DNA of 64,000 nucleotides from Piliocolobus tephrosceles (GCF_002776525.5 NC_045441.1:64000952-64064951); one strand, 5' to 3'. Shown: positions 20,935 through 32,829, numbered from the stretch's first letter. Numbers and translations are program-made. The notes: generated from the letters alone by a model not told the origin.

Positions 20935-23932
20935 TACCAGAATCTCTGAGACACATTTAAAGCAGTGTGTAGAGGGAAATTTATAGCACTAAATGCCCAC
21001 AAGAGAAAGCAGGAAAGATCTAACATCGACACCCTAGCACCACAATTAAAAGAACTAGAGAAGAGCAAACACATTCAAAAGTTAGCAGAAGGCAAGAAAT
21101 AACTAAGATCAGAGCAGAACTGAAGGAGATAGAGACACAAAAAACCCTTAAAAAATCAATGAATCCAGGAGCTGGTTTTTTGAAAACATCAACAGAATTG
21201 ATAGATCACGAGCAAGACTAATAAAGAAGAAAAGAGAGAAGAATCAAATTGACCCAATAAAGAATGATAAAGGGGATATTACCATGGATCCCACAGAAAT
21301 ACAAACTACCATCAGAGAATACTATAAACACCTCTATGCAAATAAACTAGAAAATCTAGAAGAAATGGATAAATTCCTGGACACATACACCCTCCCAAGA
21401 CTAAACCAGGAAAAAGCTGAATCTCTGAATAGACCAATAACAGGCTCTGACATCGAGGCAATAATTAATAGCCTGCCAAGCAAAAAAAGTCCAGGACCAG
21501 ACGGATTCACGCTGAATTCTACCAAAGGTACAAAGAGGATCTGGTACCATTCCTTCTGAAACTATTCCAATCAATAGAAAAAGATGGAATCCTCCCTAAC
21601 TCATTTTACGAAGCCAACATTATCCTGATACCAAAGCCTGGCAGAGACACAACAACAACAAGAAAAAAAAAAAGAGAGAGAGAGAGAGAGAGAATTTTAG
21701 ACCAGTCTCCCTGATGAACATCAGTGCAAAAATCCTCAGTAAAATACTGGCAAACCGAATCCAGCAGCATATCAAAAAGCTTATCCACCATGATCAAGTT
21801 GGCTTCACCCCTGGGATGTAAAGCTGGTTCAACATACACTAATCAATAAATGTAATCCATCACATAAACAGAACCAATGACAAAAACCACATTATTACCT
21901 CAATAGATGCAGAAAAGGCCTTTGACAAAATTCAACAGCCCTTCATGCTAAAAACTCTCAATAAACTAGGTATTGATGGAATGTATCTCAAAATACTAAG
22001 AGCTATTTATGACAAACCCACAGCCCATATCATACTGAATGGGCAAAAACTGTAAACACTCCCTTTGAAAACCGGCACAAGACAAGGATGCCCTCTCTCA
22101 CCACTCCTATTCAACACAGTGTTGGAAGTTCTGCCCAGGGCAATCAGGCAAGAGAAAGAAATAAAGGGTATTCAATTAGGAAAAGAGGAAGTCAAATTTT
22201 CCCTGTTTGCAGATGACATGATTGTATATTTAGAAAACCCCATTGTCTCAGCCCAAAATCTCCTCAAGCTGATAAGCAACTTCTGCAAAGTCTCAGGATA
22301 CAAAATCAATGTGCAAAAATCACATTCTTATATACCAACAACAGACAAACACAGAGTCAAATCATGAGTGAACTCCCATTCACAATTGCTTCAAAGAGAA
22401 TAAAATCCCTGGAATACAACTCACAAGGGATGTGAAGGACCTCTTCAAGGAGAACTACAAACCACTGCTCAACTAAATAAAAGGGAACACAAACAGATGG
22501 AAGAACATTCCATGCTCATGGATAGGAATAATCAATATTGTGAAAATGGCCATACTGCCCAAGGTAATTTATAGATTCAATGCCATCCCCATCAAGCTAC
22601 CAATGACTTTCTTCACAGAATGGGAAAAATCTACTTTAAAGTTCATATGGAACCAAAAAAGAGCCCACATTGCCAAGACAATCCTAAGCCAAAAGAACAA
22701 AGCTTGGAGGCATCACGCTACCTGACTTCAGAGTCTACTACAAGGCTAGAGTAACCAAAACAGCATGGTACTGGTACCAAAACAGAGATATAGACCAATG
22801 GAACAGAACAGAGCCCTCAGAAGTATTACCATACATCTACTACCATCTGATCTTTGACAAACCAGACAAAAACAAGACATGGGGAAAGAATTCCCTATTT
22901 AATAAATTGTGCTGGGAAAACTGACTAGCCATATGTAGAAAGCTGAAACTAGATCCCTTCCTTACATCTTATACAAAAATTAATTCAAGATGGATTAAAG
23001 ACTTAAATTTTAGACCTAAAACCATAAAAACCCTAGAAGAAAACCTAGGTAATACCATTCAGGACAGAGGCATGGGCGAGGACTTCATGACTAAAACACC
23101 AAAAGCAAGGGCAACAAAAGCCAAAATATTCAAATGGGATCTAATTAAACTAAAGAGCTTCTGAACAGCAAAAGAAACTACCATCAGAGTGAACAGGCAA
23201 CCTACAGAATGGGAGAAAACTTTTACAATCTGCCCATCTGACAAAGGGCTAATATCCAGAATCTCAAAGAACTTAAAGAAATTTACGAGAAAAAAATCAA
23301 ACAACCCCATCAAAAAGTGGGCAAAGGATATGAACAGACACTTCTCAAAAGAAGACATTTATGCAGCCAACAGACACAGGTAAAAAAGCTCATTATCACT
23401 GATCAACAGAGAAATGCAAATCAAACCTACAATGAGATACCATCTCATGCCAGTTAGAATGGTGATCATTAAAAAGTCAGGAAAAAACAGGTGCTGGAGA
23501 GGATGTGGAGAAATAAGAACACTTTTACACTATTGGTGGGACTGTAAACTAGTTCAACCATTGTGGAAGACAGTGTGGCGATTCCTCAAGGATTTAGAAC
23601 TAGAAATACCATTTGGCCCAGTCATCCCATGACTGGGTATATACCCAAAGGATTATAAATCATGCTGCTATAAAGACACATGCACATGTATGTTTATTGT
23701 GGCACTATTCACAATAACAAAGACTTGGAACCAATCCAAATGTCCATCAATGATAGACTGGATTAAGAAAATGTGGCACATATACACCATGGAATACTAC
23801 GCAGCCATAAAAAAGGATGAGTTCATGTCCTTTGTAGGGACATGGATGAAGCCAGAAACCATCATTCTCAGCAAACTATCGCAAGGACGTAAAACCAAAC
23901 ACCGTATGTTCTCACTCATAGGTGGTCATTGA
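20935..23932 (+). pseudogene. L1 ORF2 pseudogene, second copy (RT to C terminus)
   Basis: It starts abruptly inside ORF2 at TACCAGAATCTCTGAGAC, a sequence that also exists in the first copy at 18556. The frame at 21284-21559 carries the RT N-terminal block with KKSPGPDGF. A (GA)n tract at 21672-21694 breaks the next block. The frame at 22065-22367 contains the RT active site LFADDMIVYLENP, so both catalytic Asp residues survive. The C-terminal part is split over 22540-22725, 23189-23383, 23414-23632 (with the GCWRGCGEIRTLLHYWWDC Cys-rich motif) and 23690-23932, ending at a TGA after GGTGGTCAT. Many stops and frame changes make it dead. Confidence 0.92.
21672..21694 (+). repeat. (GA)n expansion inside ORF2
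   Basis: A lengthened A run followed by about eleven GA units replaces the short A-rich GAGAA stretch present at the same place in the first copy (about 19283). It arose after the two ORF2 copies diverged. Confidence 0.9.
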
Positions 23933-24151
23933 ATAATGAGAACACTTGGACACAGGGTGGGGAACATCACACACCGGGGCCTGTTGTGGGGTTGGGGAAG
24001 AGGGAAGGGATAATGTTAGGAGATATACCTAATGTAAATGATGACTTAACGGGTGCAGCACACCAACATGGCACATGTATACATATGTAACAAACCTGCA
24101 CATTGTGCACATGTACCCTAGACCTTAAAGTATAATAATAATTTTTAAAAA
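23933..24151 (+). mobile_element. L1PA 3' untranslated region and A-rich tail, second copy
   Basis: It contains GGGGAACATCACACACCGGGG, GATAATGTTAGGAGATATACC, GCACATGTATACATATGTAAC and CCTTAAAGTATAATAATAAT, the usual order up to the L1 polyadenylation region. It is followed directly by the right target-site duplication. Confidence 0.92.
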
Positions 24152-24167
24152 GACAGACAAGGTACAG
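24149..24167 (+). repeat. Right target-site duplication of the composite L1
   Basis: AAAGACAGACAAGGTACAG is the partner of 15598-15616 with a single difference. It follows the second L1 3' end, not the first. Confidence 0.9.
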
Positions 24168-26443
24168 TAGACAGCCCTCAAGGTATGTATAGGTCATACA
24201 TAATATATAAATTTTGGTGTCCAATGTTTACTTATAAATAAAGCAAAGTTTTAAAAAACCTCCCTGCTCTGCTCATTTCATTTTGTTAAATAGACCTCAC
24301 ACAAAAGGTGTATTCAGCCTGTTTCCCTTAGGATTTCTGGATCCTTGCTGTCATAAATTTACTGAGAGAGGAAGAGAATATGTTCCTTTTCCCTTGTGAA
24401 CTTCATTCTATAATGTTATCATTTATCTAACAATAGAAGGTCATTAGAATGCTAGTTACGGTTTGCTTGGACTTGACATATTCAAATGCCTTGTAGTCAC
24501 ACATTAGATGTATGATTCTCTGTGAGAAGAGGCTGTTGACAGAAGACTTTTCTGGATCTGTGCAAACAAATTCCACCTCTGTCTGTTTTCACAGGAATGT
24601 TCAATGTTTTATGGCACACTGTGGTTTCGCATTTAGGATCAAATTTGGAACGGAACCACTTTCTGTTCAGTAAAGCACAACTAAAATGTCACAGCTGTGA
24701 AGATTCATATCCTTTGGAAGAGAGCTACCCTGTCATGAGCACCACCAAGTGGCCTGTACAGCTCCTACAAGCCTCCCACAATGTTACTTGATTGCAAGGT
24801 TCTAATCCAAAAACTTGACCAGCTGTTTATACAGAGTACCAGTTTTTAAGCATACCTTTCAATGACTCAGGAATCCATTTGTTAGACTTCCACAAAATTT
24901 ATCCAAAAAATAAGAATTGCTGCTGCCATCTGAAATCCCAAATATAGGGCCTAAAAAGTGTTGTTGGATGCACTATACTATATTATCACAAGTGTGTACA
25001 TTGATATATGGGAACTAAAAATAAGCCAAAAACTTGAGGGCATCTCTGCCTCCATGGATGCAACTGGCCCCATTTCACACAGCTGTATAAATAAATTGCT
25101 CTCTGTTCCTGAGATGCAGCCCAACTTTACTGAGCAGCTGTAACCTAGGAACAGGAAGGAGATGAATTGCCACTATCCTTAGTTTCACATTAAAACATTT
25201 CTCATCTCCTATGTGTACAAACAAGAGGCTGAAAGATTTTTCACATTGACAACTTGCCTGATTTTTTTAACTATACAAATATTAGATTACATAGAACACT
25301 AGAAAATGTGGCCTCTACCCTCGAGAAGATGAGACTCAAAGGACAATGCTACTACATCATCATTCCCTTCTCTGGTTACAAATGCAAAACGTGTGCTGTG
25401 GGGAAGAGGAGAGGGCTGCTGGGTGGCCTTTGGTGAGAAGAGTGAGCTGAAAGTGATACTTTAAAGAGCATCTTCCAGAGCCTCCATCCCCAGCCCTGTC
25501 CATTCAAGTCATGGCTCGCTCCCATTGTGACAAACAAAAAGCAAATTATAAGTGGTCAAGATTTGTTCAATATTTTAGGAATTTTAACTTATTTCAGGGT
25601 CAAAGAATGTTGTCTGGAAATCATTTCTGTAAGTAATAAACAAAGGATTACGATTTCATGAAACAATTAGTAACAAATGCCATTAGAGCAGAAGAAGCCT
25701 GTCATATGCACTTGCAAAGTATTTAAGAGTCAGAAGTATTACTATTATTTTTAAAAATGCACTTGACAAGCCTTAAATTTTTTTTACAAAAGAAAAATAT
25801 ATATACGTAGTCAGTTTAAACAGATTTCTAAATTGACACTGATTAAAAGTTGCATAACTTTTAATAACCTCAGGTAAAGAACTGGGGACCCGACAGGTGC
25901 CCAATTTGCCTGAGGACACAGAGCAAGGAAGTAGTAAAGTCCTGTGATGCCACCTTTGCATTCATATGGTATTTTGCAGTTTACAAAATGCTTTCAGGTC
26001 CTTTTGTCCCCTTCACTTGAACCTTACAAAAATGCTGTAATGTGGAGTGCACATCATCCCTTTAAAGTCAGAGACTGTGATTCTGCTCTCAGAAAGAGTA
26101 AAGATTGGTAGTGGCTGAGAGGCTGAGGGCTAGAACCAGGCCAGGGTTACCTCATTCTGCAATCATTTGCATTGACTTTACAGTTTTCAACACACTGTAG
26201 TGTTTCATTTATTTCTCCCATATGGATAAAGCAAACATCTTTCCTAATTAACAAGTAAAGAAATTGGCAATACAGAGAGAAAGCAATGTGCCCAAGATCC
26301 AGAAGAGCTGCAGCTAGGAGTAGAACCATATCTCCTGGATCCTCACTTGCTTTCTTCCTACTATTCTCTACTGCCACCTTCAAGATCCTAAGTCATCTAC
26401 TGCAAGACTCAAAGGTGAAGTCAGACTTTAAAGTCAGACCTTA
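24168..26443. other. Unassigned DNA with possible MIR/L2 traces
   Basis: No gene is visible. The stretch 25965-26130 (TTTACAAAATGCTTTCAGGTCC, CTTACAAAAATGCTG) and the one around 26230-26340 resemble MIR or L2 3' ends, but are too diverged to delimit. The final 14 bases are the left duplication of the trimeric Alu. Confidence 0.5.
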
Positions 26444-26915
26444 GGCTGGGCACAGTGGCTCATGCCTGTAATGCCAGCACTTTGGGAGGCCAAGGCAGGC
26501 AGATCACCTGAGGCCAGGAGTTCAAGGCCAGCCTGGCCAAAAGGGTGAAACGCCGTCTCTACTAAAAATACAAAAAATTAACCAGGTGTGGTGGCAGGGG
26601 CCTGTAATCCCAGTTACTTGGGAGGCTGAGGTAGGATAATCGCCCGAACCTGGGAGGCAGAGGTTGCAGTGAACCGAGATCACGCCATTGCACTCCAGCC
26701 TGGGCAACAAGAGCAAAATTCCATCTCAAAAAAAATAAATACATAAATACAAAAAATTAGCCAGGCGTGGTGGTGTGTGACTGTATTTCCAGCTATTTGG
26801 GAGGCTGAGGCAGGAGAATCACTTGAACCCAGGAGGCAGAGGTTGCAGTGAGACGAGATCACATCACTGCACTCCAGCTTGGGTGACAGAGTGAGACTCC
26901 ATCTTAAAAAAAAAA
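26444..26915 (+). mobile_element. Trimeric Alu (left-right-right arms)
   Basis: A normal dimer from GGCTGGGCACAGTGG to CCATCTCAAAAAAAATAAATA (about 26750) is followed by an extra right arm that starts at AAAAATTAGCCAGGCGTGG and ends in its own A tail. The whole 472-bp unit has one target-site duplication, AAAGTCAGACCTTA (26430-26443) and AAAGTCAGACTTTA (26916-26929), so it behaves as a single insertion. The body is S-like. Confidence 0.9.
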
Positions 26916-26929
26916 AAAGTCAGACTTTA

Positions 26930-28348
26930 AAGAAAAAATGTCTGTAAGATTAGTTGGAAAGCAATAAAGAAGGGAAAGGTGGGGATTTCTAAAACTGTAT
27001 CTGTGAATTTAGACAATTGCCACACATCGTTTTAGTCACAAATATTGAACTAAGAAAAAATATGTTGGCCTATAAAATGGCAATTTATCATAAGATTTTA
27101 TATCTAGTAGCAAAATGATTTAAGAGAGATAAAAATTCCAGACCTACTTCTCCACAACTGCTGAATGGTCGGTTTTGAAGGTGAGATTTGCACTTTCATA
27201 GAAGGCAAAGTGTGATGGGTAATCTCGGGCAGCCCTGGATATGGAAAGAACCTTCAGTGTGAAGCAAACTGCTGAGATCCATGATCACAAAGCTCTTGTA
27301 GAAACACATGTCAGAAAACTCAGTTCCAGCTCGATTCTGCTACCTGGGAGTTAATCAATTACTCTCTACATCATATTGTAAAATGATATAAATGATCATA
27401 ACAGTGACTTCCTTTATGCCAAACAAACCACTTGCTTACATTCTCTCAATCATTCTTCACACAACCCCACAATGTAGGCATTATACTCATTCCCATTTGA
27501 CTAAACCAATACCTAGAGAGAAATTGTTATACTCAGAGGCACCATGGTCTGATTCTAAAGGTAATTCCTTTAACCTGCCTTACTGGAAAGTAATTTGTTT
27601 TCCTTGGTATAGTAATAAACTAGTATTCTGGTTTTACCTATTTGTCTTTCATGAGTTTTGTTTGTGAATCAGTCTCCTCAATCCCAGCTTTAAGGATAAC
27701 ACCAAATTTCTGACATTTCAGAGCTGAAGACTAGATCCCAAAGCACAGTAACGGTGAAACTTATGTTAAATGGCCAGGATGTCGGTCACTGGAGACGCTC
27801 CTCTAGGCCTATTTTCAGTACAAAATGTTGGCAACTATCATGACACTGCCATGACCTCTTCTCAATTGTAGTGGGCGGGAAGATGAAGTAGAGTTCAAGC
27901 TCACTCTCTGGCTGGGTGTTGAAAAGCATGTTTATCATACAGAGACTGAAAGAGTGAAGAACGTCAGTGCCTTGAACTTATACTCTGACTGAACATATTT
28001 GAGATCTCAAAAAAGATAGTGGCAAAGATAGAAACTGAAAGACTTCTTCACCAGAAATGGAAATTTGAACTTAGATGTGAGACAGACCCCTACTACCAAA
28101 CTGTATACAATGAAAAAATAGCTAGGACAGCTTTGGGCTGAAATGAGGGATGGGCTGAGAGTTTCTCAAAGTGTAATTTGCATTGCTTAGGGAGAAATAG
28201 ATTATAGCCAAAGCAAGGATTTTAAAATGCTGATTTTAAAATCAGGCATGCTCAAACTGTTAGCAGGCTGAGGCCAGCTTCATTTGTTTCACGACAGGGA
28301 TTAGGAACCCGACCAAGTCCCCAATCACTTCTCCTATTAGAGAAGATA
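26930..28348. other. Unassigned DNA with a probable MIR
   Basis: The segment 27390-27520 (TTATGCCAAACAAACCACTTGC, TTCACACAACCCCACAATGTAGG, CATTTGACTAAACCAATACC) has the block order of a diverged plus-strand MIR. The rest is unrecognised and shows no gene. Confidence 0.5.
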
Positions 28349-28362
28349 GAAAGGAAAGTTCT

Positions 28363-28622
28363 TTTTTTTTTTTTTTTTTGACTGAGTCTCCCTCTGTTGC
28401 CCAGACTTGAGTGCAGTGGTGTGATCTCAGCTCACTGCAACCTCCACTTCCCTGGTTCAAGCAATTCCCTGCCTCAGCCTCCCGAGTAGCTGGGAATAAA
28501 GGCACATACCACCATGCCCAATTAATTTTTGTATTTTTAGTAGAGACGGGGTTTCACCATGTTGGCCAAGCTGATCTCAAACTCCTGACCTCAGGTGATC
28601 CACCTACCTCCACCTCCCAAAG
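28363..28622 (-). mobile_element. 5'-truncated AluS, antisense
   Basis: The plus strand starts with a T run and GACTGAGTCTCCCTCTGTTG, and ends at CCACCTCCCAAA, about 35 bases short of the Alu 5' end. GAAAGGAAAGTTCT occurs on both sides (28349-28362 and 28623-28636), so the truncation happened at insertion. Confidence 0.9.
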
Positions 28623-28636
28623 GAAAGGAAAGTTCT

Positions 28637-28703
28637 ACATGCACAGGTTTGGGGCTAGGTAGGTGAAGGTGTGATGAGAATAAATGTGACCCATCACAAA
28701 AGA

Positions 28704-28743
<40 letters not shown>

Positions 28744-29605
28744 AAAAAATAAAAAATAATAATAATAATAATTTTTTAAAAAAATATATTGGGTTAGAAG
28801 TCCTGTACTTCCTGGGAGTGGGGATGGGGTGACGTATAAGCAGAAATAAAATTAATGCTTCACTAGAGAAACACTAGTGTTTCATGTAAAAGACATTTCC
28901 TGCCTACTCCCTAGGCAAATATTTCAAACAAACAGAAAAAAAAAAAAAAAGATGTGTTTTAATCTCCCTTGTAGAGGTAACACCCCACCCCATTTCTCCA
29001 AGACAGCTTGGCTCTAGAAAAGGTCTAACCAGTCTAACACCTTGGGCCACTGTACAATTTGACCCCATCTCTTCATGGCCTGGGGACTTGGCCTATCTGG
29101 GGAAAACAGAAAATCATGTGGGAAATGAATTGCCTAAGAAATGAACGCTCTATGGAAGGTAACTTCTAAGACTAAATACTGCATAGCTCTTTCAAAAAGA
29201 GAGGGTCTTCTACTTGTATGCTGCTCTGGAGGAATCCACTGTGCTTCCTGCAGCATGATTTGTTAAATATTAATGAATCCACAAGCTGTAAAGAACCCCT
29301 GGAGTGGCCTAATTGCTTTTAGAACTGCTTAATTCCTGTGAGTAATCCACTTCATTAATTTTGCCAAGCAATACTTATTCTGTGTTCGACCTTTCATGGC
29401 TCATTTCCAAAATGCTAACGTTAAGGCAACAACACTGTTTGCAAACCACAGTCTGATAAATAAAATGCTAAAAGAAACAGCAGAAACTTTCAATTACATT
29501 CACTTCTGTGAATTGCTCTACTCAGTGCTTTAAAGACTAAAATCCCGTGGCCTAAGCTATTTAGTTTTTTGTTTGTTTGCTTGTTTGTTTGCTTTTTACT
29601 ATGAC
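28637..29605. other. Unassigned DNA with simple repeats
   Basis: It holds a GT repeat (28706-28741), an AAT repeat (about 28752-28772), an A run (28938-28952) and a GTTT/GCTT repeat at 29566-29597. No gene is visible. Confidence 0.55.
28706..28741 (+). repeat. (GT)n microsatellite
   Basis: About 18 uninterrupted GT units. This is the longest pure dinucleotide tract in the window and so the likeliest to vary in length. Confidence 0.97.
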
Positions 29606-30050
29606 CCTATGGTAGACCAAATAATAACTCCCCCAAAGATGTCCATATCCAATCCTGAGAACTGGATGTGGCCTTACATGGCAATAAGGACTCTGCTGAT
29701 GTGGATAAGTTAAGGATCTGGTGATAGGGAGATTGTCCTGGATTACCCAGGTGGAGCGCTGTAGTCACAAGGGTGTTTATAAAAGGAATACAGGAAGGTC
29801 AGGCAGAGGGGAAGGCAATGTGACGATGGAGGCAGAGACGGGGGTGATGAAAGCACAATCTGGGGAACACGTCAGCCTCTAGAAGCTGGAAGAGCCAGAA
29901 ACAGAGGCTGCCCTGGAGCCTCCAGAAGGAATCAGATGTCCCCCACCAACCCTGATTTTAACCCTATAAGACTCATTTCAAGCTTCTTACCTCCAGAACT
30001 TTGAGGCAAGAAATCTGTATTGTTTGTAGCCACTAAGTATGTGGCAAACA
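29606..30050 (+). mobile_element. MLT1-type MaLR LTR
   Basis: The consensus blocks occur in order: CCCCCAAAGATGTCCATATCC, CTTACATGGCAATAAGGACT, GATTACCCAGGTGGA, TTTATAAAAGGAATACAGGA, GCCTCTAGAAGCTGGAAGAG, GGAGCCTCCAGAAGGAATCA and CCTCCAGAACTTTGAGG, ending near CACTTGTTGCAGCAGCAAC. It is a solo LTR of an ancient mammalian element, with no coding remnant. The subfamily letter is not resolved. Confidence 0.82.
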
Positions 30051-30711
30051 CTTGTTGCAGCAGCAACTTTCTTGTAAATGTATTTAAGTTTGAAATATCA
30101 CTGTAGACAGCCCATGAAACACCTTCAACATCTGCCTTGCTTTCCACTGCTGTTTGAGCACAGTGGTCAGTCTGTTCCTCATGAATAAGCTGTCCATCGG
30201 CCTGGCTACATCTGATTGGACCCCCTATAGCTACATGCACAGGCCTATGGCTATGAGGAAGCCTGGAACAAAGTCTGCCTTGGAAGACACTTCAGGAAGG
30301 ACAGCGACTAACTAAAAGAATCAGATTCTCTCCCAGAGACTTCTGAGTGCAAGACATTGACAAGGCAATAAAACTATAAGGAAAACAACAGGAAATACAA
30401 AAAAGACAGGAAGGGAAAATGGAGAAAAAAGCTAAGGGGCCAATAGGATGGAGTCGGAAGTAAGGAACACCAATTTCTGGAGAACAGGCCGCCACATTTC
30501 TCCAAGGCTCCAGTGCCTACCATAACCCTGCACAGGGGTCCTCAAATGACTGCTGAACATTTGAACAATAGTAAAGTGCATTCCACTTCTTCATGAGACA
30601 GCACTGCATTACTGCTAAGATTGGTTGTACTTCCATATTTCCCCATGCAGCCTTATAATAACCACTCCCCACCTCAGATGACCAGAGTAGGTTTTGTTTT
30701 GTACAACTCTA
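30051..30711. other. Unassigned DNA
   Basis: No gene or confident repeat. The minus-strand frame at 29932-30240 is mostly antisense to the MLT1 LTR and is not a gene. Confidence 0.5.
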
Positions 30712-31009
30712 TCTTATTTTATTTTTGAGACAGAAGTTGTGTTCTGTCACTCAGGCTGGAGTGGAGTGGCATGATCTCAGCTCACTGCAACCTCCGCCTC
30801 CTGGTTTCAAGTGATTCTCCTGCCTCATTGTCAAAGCAGCTGGGACTACAGGCACGCACCACCACGCCCAGCTAATTTTTCACACTTTTAATAGAGTTGG
30901 GGTTTCACCATGTTGGCCGGGCTGGTCTCAAACTCCTGGCCTCAAGTGATCCTCCCACCTCAGCCTCCCAACATGCTGGGATTACAGGCATGAGCCACCA
31001 TGCCCAGCC
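30712..31009 (-). mobile_element. Full-length Alu, antisense
   Basis: It reads TTTTTGAGACAGAAGTTGTG at the A-tail end through both arms to GGCATGAGCCACCATGCCCAGCC. Flanks TTTGTACAACTCT (about 30698-30710) and TTTTTACAACTTT (about 31013-31025) may be a decayed target-site duplication. The divergence suggests AluS or J. Confidence 0.9.
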
Positions 31010-31079
31010 TGATTTTTACAACTTTCAAGAGCCTAACCACGATTCTCTCCTCTCTAGTCTTATCCTTATAATGCAATTT

Positions 31080-31912
31080 TTAAAAATCATTGGGGGCAAA
31101 GAACTTGAATAGACATTTCTCCAAAGAAGATCTACAAATGGCCAAGAAGCTCAACCAAAGATGCTCAAAGTCACTGTGGAAATGCAAATGAAAGCTACAC
31201 GGAGAGACCACTTTATACCCATGAGGATGGTTATCCTCAAAAGAGCTTTGAGGAAAATGCAACAACATTGAAACTCTCATACACTGCTGCTGGGAATGCA
31301 AAATAGTGCAGTCACCACAGAAAACAGTTTGGTGGTTCCTCAGTAAGTTAAACACAGAATTACCACGTGACCCAGGAATTTCACTCCTGCATATACACCC
31401 ACAAAAATTAAATAACAGGTATTCACACAAAAACTTGTACACGAAAGTTCACAGTGACACTACTTACAATAGCCAAAAGATGGAGATAACTAAAGCATCT
31501 GTAGGTGGATGAAGGAACAAATTTTAGTATATACACAATGGAATATTATTTACCCATAAAAAGGAAGAACTGATACATGCTACAACAGTAATGAACCTGG
31601 AAAGTATTATTCTTTGTGAAAGAAGTCACAAAAGGCTACATAATGCATGATCCTATTTATATGGAATATCCATAATAGGCAAATTCATCAAGACATAATG
31701 CAGATTCGTGGCTGCCAGGGGGAAATGAGGAGTAAATGCTTAACAGGTGCAGGGTTTCTTTTTGGGGTAATGAAAATGTTTTGGAACTAGAGAGTGGTGA
31801 TGGTTGTACAACATGTTGATGTACTAAATTCTACTGAATTGTACATTTTTTAATGGTTAAAATGGTGAATTTTATACTATGTGAATTTTACCACAATAAA
31901 AAAGATGATGGG
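31080..31912 (+). mobile_element. Old LINE-1 (L1M) 3' end, 5' truncated
   Basis: The C-terminal ORF2 remnant (GACATTTCTCCAAAGAAGAT, CTGCTGGGAATGCAAAATAG, CACAATGGAATATTATTTAC) runs into an L1M-type 3' untranslated region (GGTGATGGTTGTACAACATG, GTGAATTTTACCACAATAAA). It is much more diverged than the L1PA copies and has no open frame of note. Confidence 0.88.
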
Positions 31913-32565
31913 AAATGCATTTCATATGAGATCTTCCTCTATTTGCCACATGACTGATAGACAATTTATTATTTAACCATTTCAACTTATGGTTAGATAT
32001 CCGAAGTGCTGCTCTTGCCCCAAGTGGCTTCAGAGCTTGAGTTATCCCTTTGTTAGCAAGGGTACAATCTAGGGTTTATAACACACAGACACCTGTCTGT
32101 GATCTCTCAGTGTCACACCCAAAAGTTCTTTCATGTGGGCCTAAAACTTACAGATTGTTTTGTAATATGGAGTAAAAAGCCAACCAATGTCATGTCCTGA
32201 TTAAACTGATCCTGGACTAAGCAATAAAAACCATGCAAAATTTAGAGTGATGTGGGTCTTTTATTTCAGCGTTTTAATGTGAGATCAAGATACCTTAAAA
32301 TAAAGAAACTAATCCTTTGATAATAAGAGTTAGTCACTAAGTGGATTAAGAAGTTAATGATGATACAATTAGGGAATCATTTCTTTAAAGACAGTGACTG
32401 ATACTTCAAAAGAATGTTATAGGTATTTGCCACCTAGCTCTTCAATACAGTTAAATTTCTCAATTACAAAAAATGACAGATTGGTCCACCTTTGCTTTAA
32501 AAAGTAGAAAAGAACTCATAATTGTATTTCTTGCTTCTCAAAATATTCCAGAAGTGTTTTTATTT

Positions 32566-32584
32566 TTAACAGCAGGTGGCGCTG
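32566..32584 (+). promoter_or_regulatory. Strong CTCF-type binding motif
   Basis: The 19 bases TTAACAGCAGGTGGCGCTG match the vertebrate CTCF consensus at 17 of 19 positions by my hand comparison, including the whole AGGTGGCGC core. It lies in AT-rich sequence outside any named repeat, and a match of this quality is rarely accidental. Occupancy cannot be judged from sequence. The motif points along the plus strand. Confidence 0.6.
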
Positions 32585-32829
32585 CCAACATAACTCTGAA
32601 ATTTAAAAGCTGCCTGGCCATTTTCTTCAAGCCCTTTATTACATAGGAAATATGGAATAATTCACTTTTTGAATGCATTTCATGCTTGAAATACATTTTA
32701 CTATTCTTGGCATGAGTTGGGTATGTTTAAGGTTCTGAAATCCTAAGAAATTTAATTCAATTAACTCATGGAAACAGCTTTTAAAACATTATTTATTAAT
32801 GTTTTAAAACATTTGTTATTATTAACTAA

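Larger units (their letters stand above)
15617..24151 (+). mobile_element. Composite L1PA-group LINE-1 with partially duplicated ORF2
   Basis: The segment starts with the L1PA 5' end (GGGAGGTTCCAAGATGGCC). It then has a 5' untranslated region, ORF1 and two thirds of ORF2 up to 19786, an abrupt jump to L1 3' untranslated sequence that carries an Alu, and a first A-rich tail at about 20335. A 599-bp non-L1 stretch follows, then a second L1 part starting inside ORF2 at 20935 and running to the 3' end at 24151. ORF2 positions 18557-19786 are repeated at 20936-22186. Only the outermost ends share a target-site duplication, so the outer parts derive from one insertion and the middle arrived later. 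All frames are broken. Confidence 0.9.
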
